DNA from: Thermococcus sp.
Lineage (GTDB): Archaea > Methanobacteriota_B > Thermococci > Thermococcales > Thermococcaceae
NCBI RefSeq assembly: GCF_027023865.1
Contig: NZ_JALVUC010000019.1
Span: 46,486-110,485, forward strand
Reading direction: 5' to 3'
DNA length: 64,000 nt
The notes under the pieces are model-generated. The model had not been told where the DNA came from. It was given only the letters and a program-made list of their open reading frames with translations, and did not search any database. Position 1 is the stretch's first letter, and each line of letters opens with the position of its first letter. Below are positions 22,748-30,780 of the stretch, piece after piece. The position numbers and the translations under genes are program-made.

Positions 22748-23314
22748 ATGAGAAAATCCCAGCTTTACTCAGGTTTCCTCGGTCCCCTGGTTGCCTTCGT
22801 CGGTATATGGACCGCCGCGTACATCAACCGCTCCTGGTGGAGGATTACGGAAAACGCCATAAGCGACCTGGGAAGGGTCGGTCTGCCAAACAACTGGGTT
22901 CTCAACATCTCCCTCATCACAACGGCAGTTCTGATCATTTATTACGCCATTGGCCTCTTCGCACTCCTCAGAAACGGCGTGGAAAAAGCCGGTGTTGTAA
23001 TCTTTGTCCTTGGCCTCGTTTTCCTGGCGCTGATAGGCCTCTTCCCCGAAGGAACTTCACCCCACTACTACGTCAGCTGGGCATTCTTCATAACAGCGGG
23101 CTTTGGGTTCCTTATAGCCGGCGTTGGGGCCTTAAGCTCGGGTAAGCGGGCCTTTGGGTGGTTCAGTGCTGTCCTCTTCGTTACAGGTTGGGTTCTGGCA
23201 ATCTGGGCGAAGGGCCACTTCAGGGGCGTTGCGGTTGCAGAGCTCATCGGGGCGGTGACAATAACCATCTGGCACTACACCCTGCTCCTCCGGGTGGCCA
23301 AGAACATCCAGTAA
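22748..23314 (+). CDS. DUF998 membrane protein
   Basis: 188 residues, six predicted membrane helices. NAISDLGRVGLPNNWVLNISLI and LIGLFPEGTSPHYYVSWAFF are the conserved blocks of the DUF998 family (frequent in archaea, function unknown). ATG 22748 has ggtggtgat directly upstream; the longer ORF overlaps the peptidase gene and is rejected. It is separated from the SDR gene by 41 bp with a fresh ribosome site, so the two may be co-transcribed. Confidence 0.75.
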   Translation: MRKSQLYSGFLGPLVAFVGIWTAAYINRSWWRITENAISDLGRVGLPNNWVLNISLITTAVLIIYYAIGLFALLRNGVEKAGVVIFVLGLVFLALIGLFPEGTSPHYYVSWAFFITAGFGFLIAGVGALSSGKRAFGWFSAVLFVTGWVLAIWAKGHFRGVAVAELIGAVTITIWHYTLLLRVAKNIQ

Positions 23315-23355
23315 ACGTTTTTACCTCCAAGCACAACTTTTTCAAGGTGATTCTC

Positions 23356-24147
23356 ATGATAGGGATAGACCTCTCCGGAAGGCTGGCCTTTACGACCGCC
23401 TCAAGCAAGGGCATAGGCTTCGGCGTCGCGAGGGTTCTGGCAAAAGCTGGAGCCGATGTTATACTCCTTTCGCGGAATGAGGAGAACCTGAGGAAGGCGA
23501 GGGAGAGGACAAAGGCCGAGAGCGACGTTGATGTTAACTACATCGTTGCCGACCTGACGAAGCGCGAAGACCTCGAGAGAACGGTTGAGGAGCTGAAGAA
23601 CATCGGCGAACCGGATATCTTTTTCTTCTCCACCGGCGGGCCAAAGCCCGGTTACTTCATGGAGATGGACATGGAAGACTGGGAGAACGCCGTTAACCTG
23701 CTCCTCTATCCGGTCGTTTATCTCACCAAAACCCTCGCTCCAGCCATGGAGAAGAAAGGCTTTGGAAGGATAGTCTACTCCACGAGCGTGGCAATAAGGG
23801 AACCGATACCAAACATAGCCCTAAGCAACGTGGTCAGGATTTCAATGGCAGGCCTCGTGAGAACCCTCGCCAAGGAGCTCGGGCCGAAGGGGATAACCGT
23901 CAACGGGATAATGCCAGGTATAATAAGGACTGATAGAATGGTACAGCTCGCAAAGGACAGAGCTGAACGGGAAGGGAAGACCGTCGAGGAGGCCCTTGCC
24001 GATTACGCGAAGCCGATACCCCTCGGCCGTCTCGGAGAGCCCGAGGAGATAGGCTACCTAGTCGCCTTCCTCGCGAGCGACCTCGGGAGCTACATAAACG
24101 GCGCAATGATCCCCGTAGACGGCGGTAGGCTCAACTCGGTGTTCTGA
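23356..24147 (+). CDS. Short-chain dehydrogenase/reductase-like protein lacking the catalytic Tyr
   Basis: 263 residues of the SDR Rossmann fold. The cofactor loop reads TTASSKGIGFGVA (TGxxxGIG type with the first Gly replaced), then NYIVADLTK and STGGPKPG. The active-site region is YSTSVAIREPIPNIALSNVVRISMAGLVRTLAKEL: the Ser is present but the YxxxK pair is replaced (N-V-V-R-I-S). A group of archaeal and bacterial SDRs shares this change, so it may be a non-classical reductase or have a non-catalytic role. The C-terminus INGAMIPVDGG is canonical. ATG 23356 has aaggtgat upstream. T6 follows the gene. Confidence 0.78.
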   Translation: MIGIDLSGRLAFTTASSKGIGFGVARVLAKAGADVILLSRNEENLRKARERTKAESDVDVNYIVADLTKREDLERTVEELKNIGEPDIFFFSTGGPKPGYFMEMDMEDWENAVNLLLYPVVYLTKTLAPAMEKKGFGRIVYSTSVAIREPIPNIALSNVVRISMAGLVRTLAKELGPKGITVNGIMPGIIRTDRMVQLAKDRAEREGKTVEEALADYAKPIPLGRLGEPEEIGYLVAFLASDLGSYINGAMIPVDGGRLNSVF

Positions 24148-24160
24148 GCCTCTCAGGACC

Positions 24161-24166
24161 TTTTTT
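24161..24166 (+). terminator. T6 tract after the SDR gene
   Basis: Six T 13 nt after the stop codon, followed by a second T-rich run; a likely terminator. Confidence 0.5.
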
Positions 24167-24222
24167 GATTTCCTTTTGGAATCCTTATATCCCGCCGGGA
24201 CAAACTCCTCCCAGGGGATACC

Positions 24223-24527
24223 ATAGCGATTACGAGGCTCTGGCACGGCAGGGTGCCGAGGGAGAAGGGCAACGTTTATGAGCGTTTTCTGATGGAGAGG
24301 GCCGTCCCGGACTATAGTTCAGTTGATGGCCTCCTGAAGCTCTACTTCACGAGGAAAAGGAAACTCACTTCCTCTTAGTGACAATCTGAGACTCATGGGC
24401 GTCAATTAAGAAGTTCGCGGGCGATAGCTCCGAGATGGCCAAATACTATCCCGAAGATGACTGGTTCCTCCTCGAGAAGGAGAAGTACGTCCAGCACTAC
24501 GAGGTCTTCTATGAGAAAGAGGGGTGA
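24223..24527 (+). pseudogene. Decayed antibiotic-biosynthesis-monooxygenase-like (ABM) small protein
   Basis: From 24223 one frame reads IAITRLWHGRVPREKGNVYERF to LLKLYFTRK, then a frame change near 24350-24366 is needed to continue as ETHFLLVTI, TGA (24387-24389), DSWASIKKFAG, and YYPEDDWFLLEKEKYVQHYEVF. This is the pattern of ABM/'polyketide monooxygenase' fold proteins of about 100 residues. Lesions: ATG replaced by ATA at the start, one indel, and TGG (Trp) replaced by TGA. No other gene is visible in 24148-24554. Confidence 0.6.
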
Positions 24528-24554
24528 AAGGGCATCCCCAGTGTGGCTTTTCAT

Positions 24555-24974
24555 TTATTCTTTCGCCTCCCACAGCGCCAGTCCCTTCCCCTGCGGTTTC
24601 CGCTCCAGCAGTTCACCAAGAAGCTCCTGGATGAACACCTCAGCGACGAGTACCTCCCCCTCGACTAGGTGCCCCCCGTGAAGGGAGCCATCTGGCCCGC
24701 CGAGGGCGACGTGAATGTGGGCGAAGGGCTCGCCGTTCTTCAAACTTATATTGCCACTCAGGGAGACTAGCTCGTAGAGACCTCTAAGCTCGTTGACCTT
24801 ATACCCACCAGCGGCCTCATCAAAGTATCCTATCTTTGGACTCCTGAGGCTACCTATGCCGCTGACGGTCCCTATAAGGACATTATGCCTCTTTGCAAAG
24901 CCGTTCACGAACTCAAGAAGTTCTTCTCCTTCTGGAACACGGAACAGAAAACTTCTCCCCTTTGAGAACCTCAT
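24555..24974 (-). CDS. PPC-domain (DUF296) protein
   Basis: About 139 residues of the plants-and-prokaryotes-conserved domain: RVPEGEELLEFVNGFAKRHNV, GTVSGIGSLRSPKIGYFD, and the metal/His block HIHVALGGPDGSLHGGHL. Prokaryotic members are stand-alone trimers of unknown function, sometimes considered DNA-binding by analogy with plant AT-hook proteins. ATG 24974 has aggtgg 5 nt upstream. Confidence 0.8.
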   Translation of the reverse strand: MRFSKGRSFLFRVPEGEELLEFVNGFAKRHNVLIGTVSGIGSLRSPKIGYFDEAAGGYKVNELRGLYELVSLSGNISLKNGEPFAHIHVALGGPDGSLHGGHLVEGEVLVAEVFIQELLGELLERKPQGKGLALWEAKE

Positions 24975-25030
24975 ATGAACCACCTAAAACTTAATAAGCG
25001 GCTCAGGATTTAACCGTTTGGGTGAGAGGA

Positions 25031-25603
25031 ATGGACATCGGGGAAGCGATCATGAGGGTGTTCCCGGATATACCCGAGCTGGAGAACGTTGACTTTTCAA
25101 CGTATTCCACGCCCTACGCGGCCATGTTAACTGCCTTTGAAGAGAACGGGAAGAGCGGCCTCAGGGAGTTCGAGGAGTTCATCATTGCAAACGGAGGAAC
25201 AAAGAAAGACGTTGGGAAGTTCCTCATCTCGGTCTTCCAGTACCTGCTCATACGCTACCGCCGCTTCAACGACGAGAACGTTGAATTTCCTGCCTTCAAG
25301 CTGTTCCTGACGCTGAAGGGATGGCTTAACGAGAACGGCTTCAGGAACGACTACCGCAGGATCCTTCACTCCTTCGTGGGTTACATCGTGAACATCGCGG
25401 AGAAGATAGTCGAGAGGAACGACTGCGAAATGAGTGTGGTGTACATGAAAACAGCCTACTCCCTGACCCTCGAGGCTGAAGAGACGTTCAAGGAAGAGTA
25501 CTTTGGAGAACTCAAGGAAAAAACCGGGAAAATGCTGAAATCGCTCTACGAAAAGTGTAGCGCTAAGGGAGAAATATCGGAAAAGAAGGAGAAAGGTTGC
25601 TGA
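25031..25603 (+). CDS. Hypothetical helical protein
   Basis: 190 residues, almost entirely predicted helix and acidic, for example LREFEEFIIANGGTKKDVGKFLISVFQYLLIRYRRF and ILHSFVGYIVNIAEKIVERN. The end is rich in Lys and Glu. I do not recognise a family. ATG 25031 follows gggtgagagg. The 3' end lies 8 bp from the convergent PTPS gene. It appears intact and has normal codon use, so it is probably a lineage-specific gene. Confidence 0.6.
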   Translation: MDIGEAIMRVFPDIPELENVDFSTYSTPYAAMLTAFEENGKSGLREFEEFIIANGGTKKDVGKFLISVFQYLLIRYRRFNDENVEFPAFKLFLTLKGWLNENGFRNDYRRILHSFVGYIVNIAEKIVERNDCEMSVVYMKTAYSLTLEAEETFKEEYFGELKEKTGKMLKSLYEKCSAKGEISEKKEKGC

Positions 25604-25611
25604 TATTACTC

Positions 25612-26070
25612 TCATCTCTCAAGCGTTACCTCGGCGTAGCTCCGCGGATCCTCCCAAATCTTGACCCTTATCTTCCTCACGTTATCCCCTGCCTTCTCCG
25701 CTATTCTCTCGGCGAACCACTCTGCTATGTACTCCGCTGTGACGTTGGGCTTATCCAAGACCACTACTTCACTGGCAGGTAGCTCTAAGTGTTTCCCATT
25801 CTTCTCAATGATAATAACCCCTTCCCCCCTCTCTACAGCCCAGTCCTCGCTGACCAAAATCCTGTGGTCAAGGAGCTTCACAAGGTTGCTGAGGTGATTG
25901 AAGTCGAATATCATGCCGTTCTCGTTAAGTTCACCCCACACCTCAATGTCCACGTTGTAAGTGTGGCCGTGTATGCGGAGACACTTGCTCTCGTAAGGGA
26001 GGGTCAAAAAGTGTGAGCTGTCGAAGTCCTTATGCCATCCTATCTTCCTCTCGGAGAGTCTAAACATCAT
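25612..26070 (-). CDS. 6-pyruvoyl-tetrahydropterin synthase / 6-carboxy-tetrahydropterin synthase (QueD) family
   Basis: 152 residues. The zinc ligands are HKDFDSSHFL (His near 15 and 21-22 from the start) and RIHGHTYNVDIEVWG. The catalytic Cys is in PYESKCLRIHGH, and FDFNHLSNLVKLLDHRIL and VTAEYIAEWFAE complete the family pattern. It acts on dihydroneopterin triphosphate, giving the queuosine/archaeosine precursor or another pterin. ATG 26070 follows ggtga. The promoter region shares about 120 bp with the divergent DUF134 gene. AACTAA/TTAGTT arms (26082-26104) flank it, too short to insist on. Confidence 0.83.
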   Translation of the reverse strand: MMFRLSERKIGWHKDFDSSHFLTLPYESKCLRIHGHTYNVDIEVWGELNENGMIFDFNHLSNLVKLLDHRILVSEDWAVERGEGVIIIEKNGKHLELPASEVVVLDKPNVTAEYIAEWFAERIAEKAGDNVRKIRVKIWEDPRSYAEVTLER

Positions 26071-26188
26071 CTTTTTCACCAAACTAACTTGGGTGAGATT
26101 AGTTATAATGGTTATTGGGCGGATTTGTGAATGCAAACGATAGAGAGGAAAACCTATAAAGTGAATCACCGTAGAACACCTGATAGCC

Positions 26189-26545
26189 ATGCCGATGGGA
26201 AGGGGACAAGGTTGGGGCCGCGGAAGGGGCAGAAAAAGGAAGATGCGGATGATAGGGCGAATCCCTGAGGTTAGGCATTTCTATCCTGCACTGTTGCCCC
26301 TCGGGCAGCCGAAGCCTCCTATATTCATAACATACGAGGAGTTTGAGGCCCTTAGACTCGTCGATTACGAGGGTTTGACCCAGGAAGAGGCCGGAAAGAG
26401 GATGGGGGTCTCAAGGGGCACCGTGTGGAGGGCACTTAGTTCCGCTAGGAAGAAGGTGGCTCAGATGATCGTTGAGGGCAGGGAGCTGATAATCCTCCCG
26501 CAGGGCAACGAGGTCCCCAGGGAGATTATGAACGAAGGGGGATGA
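26189..26545 (+). CDS. DUF134 / UPF0251 DNA-binding protein
   Basis: 118 residues. An N-terminal Gly/Arg stretch (MGRGQGWGRGRGRKRKMR) is followed by FITYEEFEALRLVDYEGLTQEEAGKRMGVSRGTVWRALSSARKKVAQMI, a sigma-70-region-4-like HTH characteristic of UPF0251. The Gly/Trp/Arg start resembles the NifX-like tails at 18521-19953. UPF0251 proteins are often found near NifX/NifB-like and Mrp genes and are candidates for regulating them. A TATA box (cctataaag, about 26153-26161) about 30 bp upstream and no ribosome site suggest a leaderless transcript starting near ATG 26189. Confidence 0.8.
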   Translation: MPMGRGQGWGRGRGRKRKMRMIGRIPEVRHFYPALLPLGQPKPPIFITYEEFEALRLVDYEGLTQEEAGKRMGVSRGTVWRALSSARKKVAQMIVEGRELIILPQGNEVPREIMNEGG

Positions 26546-28176
26546 ATGCCGTACTTACTGTTTTATACTTTAACATAGTTTCTTTAATGAATTAACGCTG
26601 TTAGAGCCCCTGACCATTTCTTAAGCTTCTCTAATTCCGTGCCGGGTTTTATCTCTCAAATTTTTGGGTGAGTTATAACTATGTTAGATTATTATTAAAA
26701 TAATGAAAATATAAAATTAAAATAATAACTTTAATAAAAAGTTAAAATTTTAATATTCTAATTTATTATATAAATGTAGAGGTAATTCTAAAGTAAAAAC
26801 ATCTAGTTAAATAAGTAAAAAATCCAAAAAATCTACCACTACAAAAAATAAATTCCATCAAAAAGATATACATACCAGCATCCGGGCCGGCACTTGAAGC
26901 ATGCTATTTCAGGGATGCCCCTAGAGAATGGATAATCATCTCACAGCTGGGGGTCATACAGACCAAAAATGGATTACGATTAAAGGTGTTATCAGGGTCA
27001 GGCGTGAGAGGCTACCGGCGCTGTATGCCAAAGCCCTGGGGAAGCCCGGAAATCCAGAGAAACCTTTATTACTGAACCCTCCATGGAGAGAGCATCACTA
27101 TGCAGGGCGTTCCTCCTGCAAATCCCAGTGCGTAACAAGCACTGACAGGTGACACTCTATGATACCACCACTCACACAAAAGCATGACGAGTACGAGACG
27201 AGACTGCTTACGGCCGTATACTGACTACATTTCTACATATAGTTTCTCCATATTCGTTACATATACATTTTAGTGGGCATCTAATTTAAATGAGCAACTT
27301 TATACATGGAAATTAGATATAAGATACATTATATCTAATTTATGTGAACATAAAAGAGCATCGAATGAATCGGGCGAGAAAGGTATGATACAGATATAAA
27401 TCACAAGAGTCAAAACCCACAGAAAATCGGCCTGCCAGTATTCTTCAAGGGGATCATACGAGGAATGAGCCAGCCATCCAACGGTCATTACTTAAGACAT
27501 GCCATGAAGCCAATAAAATTTTAGCTGGCACCAGGTCTCAGAAGACCTATCAGAGAGGGTTAATTAATTTGTGAAGATAACATAAACCCGATCATACAAG
27601 CCACGTGCTATATAGAGGGTATCACACTAGTCCAGCCAAAAAGGCAGAAGATCCAGAGGATACTACCTTACCGCAAGATTAAGGGGTACGTGATTGTGCG
27701 ATATCAGCACCGCATATAGCCTTGCCATGATAGAACTCGTCGAACATTCCGCGGTATGCGCAACCTATTATAACTATCTTTAATTGTAACCCAGTTTTGT
27801 GATAAAGATGCCTGCTCTCACAATTCAAAAGCCCGGTCTTGGAAAAGTTCACGTGTTTCTTGTTTCGAACCCATTAACGAACAATCCCTTTTAAATAAAT
27901 GTGTATTGTACTAATATTACTATTTTACATAGTTGAAAATTAGAAGAAATTAATATTATTATTAGTGATTTTAAAACATTTTAATTTATATAATATATTA
28001 ATATTTAGAAAGTATATTAATACTAATTAATTAAATATATAAAAACTAATTTCTAATAGTAAATTTATAAAAATCTTAGAAAGTCAAAATTCACCGGAAA
28101 TTTTGAGAGTTAGTCCGCACATGAAAATGGAGCACGCAAAAGAGAAGGAAAAAGCCAGAAAAAGGTATTAACGCCC
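26546..28176. other. 1.6-kb stretch without a convincing gene, with two AT-rich arms
   Basis: This is by far the longest non-coding gap in the window. About 26690-26870 and 27890-28085 are extremely AT-rich (roughly 90 % by eye) and made of TTAAT, TATAT and AAAATA strings. The roughly 1 kb between them has ordinary composition. A few fragments look once coding, for example an open plus-strand run around 26880-27066 and another around 27590-27717 (QPKRQKIQRILPYRKIKGYV), but none has a start, ribosome site or recognisable family. No tRNA, rRNA or CRISPR repeats are seen. Possible identities: a decayed inserted element, a large structured RNA, or a chromosomal site such as an origin or segregation region. 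Confidence 0.5.
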
Positions 28177-29532
28177 TTAACTGTCTCTTTCGCGTTCTTT
28201 ATCCTCTACAAAGGCAATTACGTTATCCACTATCTGCGGCGCCAGTCCAATGTAGTTCTCTGGCTTTAGGGACGCTATATCTTCATCGTTGAAGAATTCT
28301 CTAACTTCCTCGCTCTCCCTCACGACTTCGAGGAGATCCCTTCCCTCGCGGAAGGCCCTCATAGCAAGCTGTCTGATGAGTTCGTGCGCCTCCTGTCTCC
28401 CCATGCCCTTCTCAGCGAGCTTGAGCATCAGAGGCTCGGCCATTATCAAGTTGTTGGTCATGTAGAGGTTGCGCTCTATGTTTTCCGGGAAGAACTCAAG
28501 ACCGCTTAAAACCTTTATGGTGACGCGAAGCATCTCGTCGAGGAGAACAAAGCTCTCTGGGAGGATGACACGCTCAACTGAGGAATTTGTTAGGTCTCTC
28601 TCATGCCAGAGCGGGTTGTTCAGCAAAGCCGGAATCACGTTGGAGTAGAGAACCCTCGCTAAACCACTCACCTTCTCACTCTTTATGGGGTTCCTTTTAT
28701 GGGGCATCGTTGAGGAGCCGACCTGCTTTTCCCCGAAGGGCTCGCTGATCTCAAGTATTTCGGTCCTCTGGAGGTTCCTGATTTCGAGGGCAATCTTGTC
28801 GAGGGTGGAAGCGACGAGCGCCAGAAACGCCATCAGCTCGGCGTAAACGTCCCTCGGGATTATCTGGTTGCTTATCCTCACCGGCTTGAGTCCAAGATCC
28901 TCCATAACGAGTCTTTGTATCTCAAGGCCCTTCCCCCCAAAGCTTGCCATGCTGCCAACGGCGCCGCTCATCTGGCCGACGAGGACCCTTTCCTTCAGCT
29001 CGTTGAGCCTGTCGATGTGCCTTTGAACCTCGTCGAGCCATATCGCGAACTTCATCCCGTAAGTTGTGGGAATGGCGTGCTGGCCGTGGGTTCTGCCTAT
29101 GCAGACGGTATATTTGTGCTCCTCTGCAAGTTTCTTCAGAACGGAGCGGAGTTCTTTGAGGTAATCACCGATTAATTCAAGGCTCTCCTTTATGAGGAGC
29201 GCGTTAGCAGTGTCAATTATGTCGTTCGAGGTGGCACCAAGGTGGACGTACTTCCCGTGCTCACCGCAGACCTCGCTTAAAGCCTTGACGACGGCCATTA
29301 TATCATGGTGGATCTCGGCTTCTATATTCTTGACGCGCTCAAGTTTAACCCATTTTGTGTTAGCTCTTTCCGAGATAACGCGCGCGCTCTCTCCAGGGAT
29401 GTTGCCAACCTTCGCATGTGCCCTCACCAGCGCGGCCTCAACGTCAAGGAGTTTCTGGAGTTTGTTCTCCTCGTCCCATATTCGGCGCATCCCTTCGCTC
29501 CCATAGCGGTAATCAATTGGATGAACGGCCAT
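28177..29532 (-). CDS. purB: Adenylosuccinate lyase
   Basis: 451-residue fumarase/aspartase-superfamily enzyme that splits adenylosuccinate and SAICAR in purine synthesis. The signature loop is GSSTMPHKRNPIKSE (catalytic Ser about residue 263). IGRTHGQHAIPTTYG holds the catalytic His, and LGATSNDIIDTANALL the N-terminal conserved block. ATG 29532 follows ggtgataaa; the ORF extends upstream but without a site. It stands alone with AT-rich DNA downstream and a strong hairpin upstream. Confidence 0.93.
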   Translation of the reverse strand: MAVHPIDYRYGSEGMRRIWDEENKLQKLLDVEAALVRAHAKVGNIPGESARVISERANTKWVKLERVKNIEAEIHHDIMAVVKALSEVCGEHGKYVHLGATSNDIIDTANALLIKESLELIGDYLKELRSVLKKLAEEHKYTVCIGRTHGQHAIPTTYGMKFAIWLDEVQRHIDRLNELKERVLVGQMSGAVGSMASFGGKGLEIQRLVMEDLGLKPVRISNQIIPRDVYAELMAFLALVASTLDKIALEIRNLQRTEILEISEPFGEKQVGSSTMPHKRNPIKSEKVSGLARVLYSNVIPALLNNPLWHERDLTNSSVERVILPESFVLLDEMLRVTIKVLSGLEFFPENIERNLYMTNNLIMAEPLMLKLAEKGMGRQEAHELIRQLAMRAFREGRDLLEVVRESEEVREFFNDEDIASLKPENYIGLAPQIVDNVIAFVEDKERERDS

Positions 29533-29603
29533 TTTATCACCATATATATGGCAATTTCCAATCATTAAAAGCTTTTGCTTAACATATAAATGTAGGGACA
29601 CTT

Positions 29604-29645
29604 TTGGGCATTCTATTCCTCCATCGACGCTATAGGGGTGCCCAA
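29604..29645. repeat. Long imperfect hairpin between purB and alba
   Basis: TTGGGCATTCTAT (29604-29616) can pair with ATAGGGGTGCCCAA (29632-29645), giving about 13 pairs as RNA (including two G-U pairs) with one bulged G and a 15-nt loop. The outer seven pairs are perfect (TTGGGCA/TGCCCAA). It lies outside both neighbouring genes, between their promoters. Possible small RNA, operator or chance; the strand is unknown. Confidence 0.4.
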
Positions 29646-29724
29646 TAACGCCGCCGGACGACCGAAAAGTATTTAACCACTACCCGGCGATAGGCTAACG
29701 ACAAAACTTCCGGAGGTGCCAGAA

Positions 29725-30000
29725 ATGGCTGAAGAGCACGTCGTCTACATTGGAAAGAAGCCGGTTATGAACTACGTCCTCGCTGTGATAACCCAGTTCA
29801 ACGAGGGTGCTAAGGAGGTCAGCGTTAAGGCTCGCGGTAGGGCTATCAGCAGGGCCGTTGATGTCGCTGAGATCGTCAGGAACAGGTTCCTCCCAGAGGT
29901 CAGGGTCAAGGAGATCAGGATCGGCACCGAGGAGCTTCCGACTGCCGACGGTAGAACCGCTAACACCTCAACCATTGAGATCGTCATGGAGAAGCCGTGA
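29725..30000 (+). CDS. alba: Chromatin/RNA-binding protein Alba
   Basis: 91 residues. [50 protein letters not shown] is the Alba core, with the Lys-Lys-Pro loop (residues 12-14) that contacts DNA and RNA and is the acetylation region in Sulfolobus Alba. It packs the chromosome and binds RNA. ATG 29725 follows ggaggtg. A strong TATA box (gtatttaacc, about 29669-29678) lies upstream, consistent with an abundant protein. Confidence 0.95.
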   Translation: MAEEHVVYIGKKPVMNYVLAVITQFNEGAKEVSVKARGRAISRAVDVAEIVRNRFLPEVRVKEIRIGTEELPTADGRTANTSTIEIVMEKP

Positions 30001-30036
30001 GTTGATTGAATCCCTTTCCTTTTACTCTCATGGTTT

Positions 30037-30056
30037 GCTTCAAGCTCTTTTGAAGC
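30037..30056. repeat. Inverted repeat GCTTCAA / TTGAAGC upstream of the membrane HTH gene
   Basis: A perfect 7-bp inverted repeat with a 6-bp spacer, between the end of alba and the TATA-like ctttaatac (about 30064-30072). Either a terminator-side hairpin for alba or an operator for the next gene. Confidence 0.4.
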
Positions 30057-30105
30057 CGTAGAAAGCTTTAATACTGTGGTCTTCTACACCCTTTAGGTGG
30101 AGCGA

Positions 30106-30753
30106 TTGGATTTTGAGACGATTGACATCCACGATGAAAAAGCTAAGGAACTCGCGCAGATTCTAACAAACGACAAGGCCATCGCTATTCTCCACCTCCT
30201 CGAGGACAGGGAGCTTTCAATAAGTGAAATCTCTAAGGAGCTGGACCTTCCAATCTCGACAGTCTCATACCATGTCGACAGGATGAGGAGGGTGGGACTT
30301 GTCGAGGTGGTCGGGAAGAAGTACGGCAAGAGACTCCAGGAGGTAAAGCTCTACCGGGCCTCCAACAGGCCAATCCTTCTGGTCCCAAGGAGGAGCGTTT
30401 CAAAGGTGGAGAAAAGACCCATCGTCAGCATTAAGCGCCTTCACGTTATAAGCCTCGGGCTGGCGGGACTGGTCGCGGCAGGAGTGTATTCAATAGCGGC
30501 CCATATTCTCAGTCCAGCAAAGACAGCCGGCCCCAACGAGACGATACAGGCCGTATCAAAGAGGCTGTTCGCTTCATCGGCCAACACCACAACGTCACAG
30601 ACGGGCACAACCGCCGGGGCGGCGAACGGGTGGTTAATGAGTCACACCACAGGATTATCCCTCGGACTGGCCGGCTTGGCGTTCGTGATAACGTTTCTAC
30701 TGGTGGTTTACCTCCTCAAGAGACGGGATGAAGAAAGGTTTTTAAGTTTCTAG
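30106..30753 (+). CDS. ArsR-type winged-helix protein with two C-terminal membrane helices
   Basis: About 215 residues. Residues 10-90 are a winged helix (AIAILHLLEDRELSISEISKELDLPISTVSYHVDRMRRVGLVEVVGKKYGKRLQEVKLYRA). Two membrane helices (HVISLGLAGLVAAGVYSIAAHIL and LSLGLAGLAFVITFLLVVYLL) flank a Ser/Thr/Ala-rich stretch that would face outside. So a DNA-binding domain is tethered to the membrane, presumably to sense an external signal. GTG 30097 lies inside the aggtgg site; TTG 30106 has that site 5 nt upstream and is preferred. It is followed by the CBS/zinc gene in the same direction. Confidence 0.75.
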   Translation: MDFETIDIHDEKAKELAQILTNDKAIAILHLLEDRELSISEISKELDLPISTVSYHVDRMRRVGLVEVVGKKYGKRLQEVKLYRASNRPILLVPRRSVSKVEKRPIVSIKRLHVISLGLAGLVAAGVYSIAAHILSPAKTAGPNETIQAVSKRLFASSANTTTSQTGTTAGAANGWLMSHTTGLSLGLAGLAFVITFLLVVYLLKRRDEERFLSF

Positions 30754-30780
30754 GCCAACTCCCGCAGGAGAGGTGGTAGA

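Noticed and set aside
24387-24389. TGA in the ABM-like gene as selenocysteine
   Set aside because: The gene also has an indel and a lost start codon, Trp is the expected residue, and no selenocysteine machinery is known in Thermococcales.
26082-26104. AACTAA/TTAGTT arms as a DtxR box before the PTPS gene
   Set aside because: The spacing (11 bp) and the centre do not fit the 19-bp DtxR consensus seen at 11004 and 11110.
26928-27152. 75-codon open frame in the gene desert
   Set aside because: No ribosome site, no TATA at a proper distance, rare codons and no recognisable motif.
26546-28176. Replication origin (oriC) in the gene desert
   Set aside because: No cdc6/orc1 gene lies nearby and I found no clear ORB-type repeats. 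AT-richness alone is not enough, so it is kept only as one option.
26546-28176. SRP RNA, RNase P RNA or rRNA in the gene desert
   Set aside because: Structured RNAs of hyperthermophiles are strongly GC-rich; no such block is seen here.
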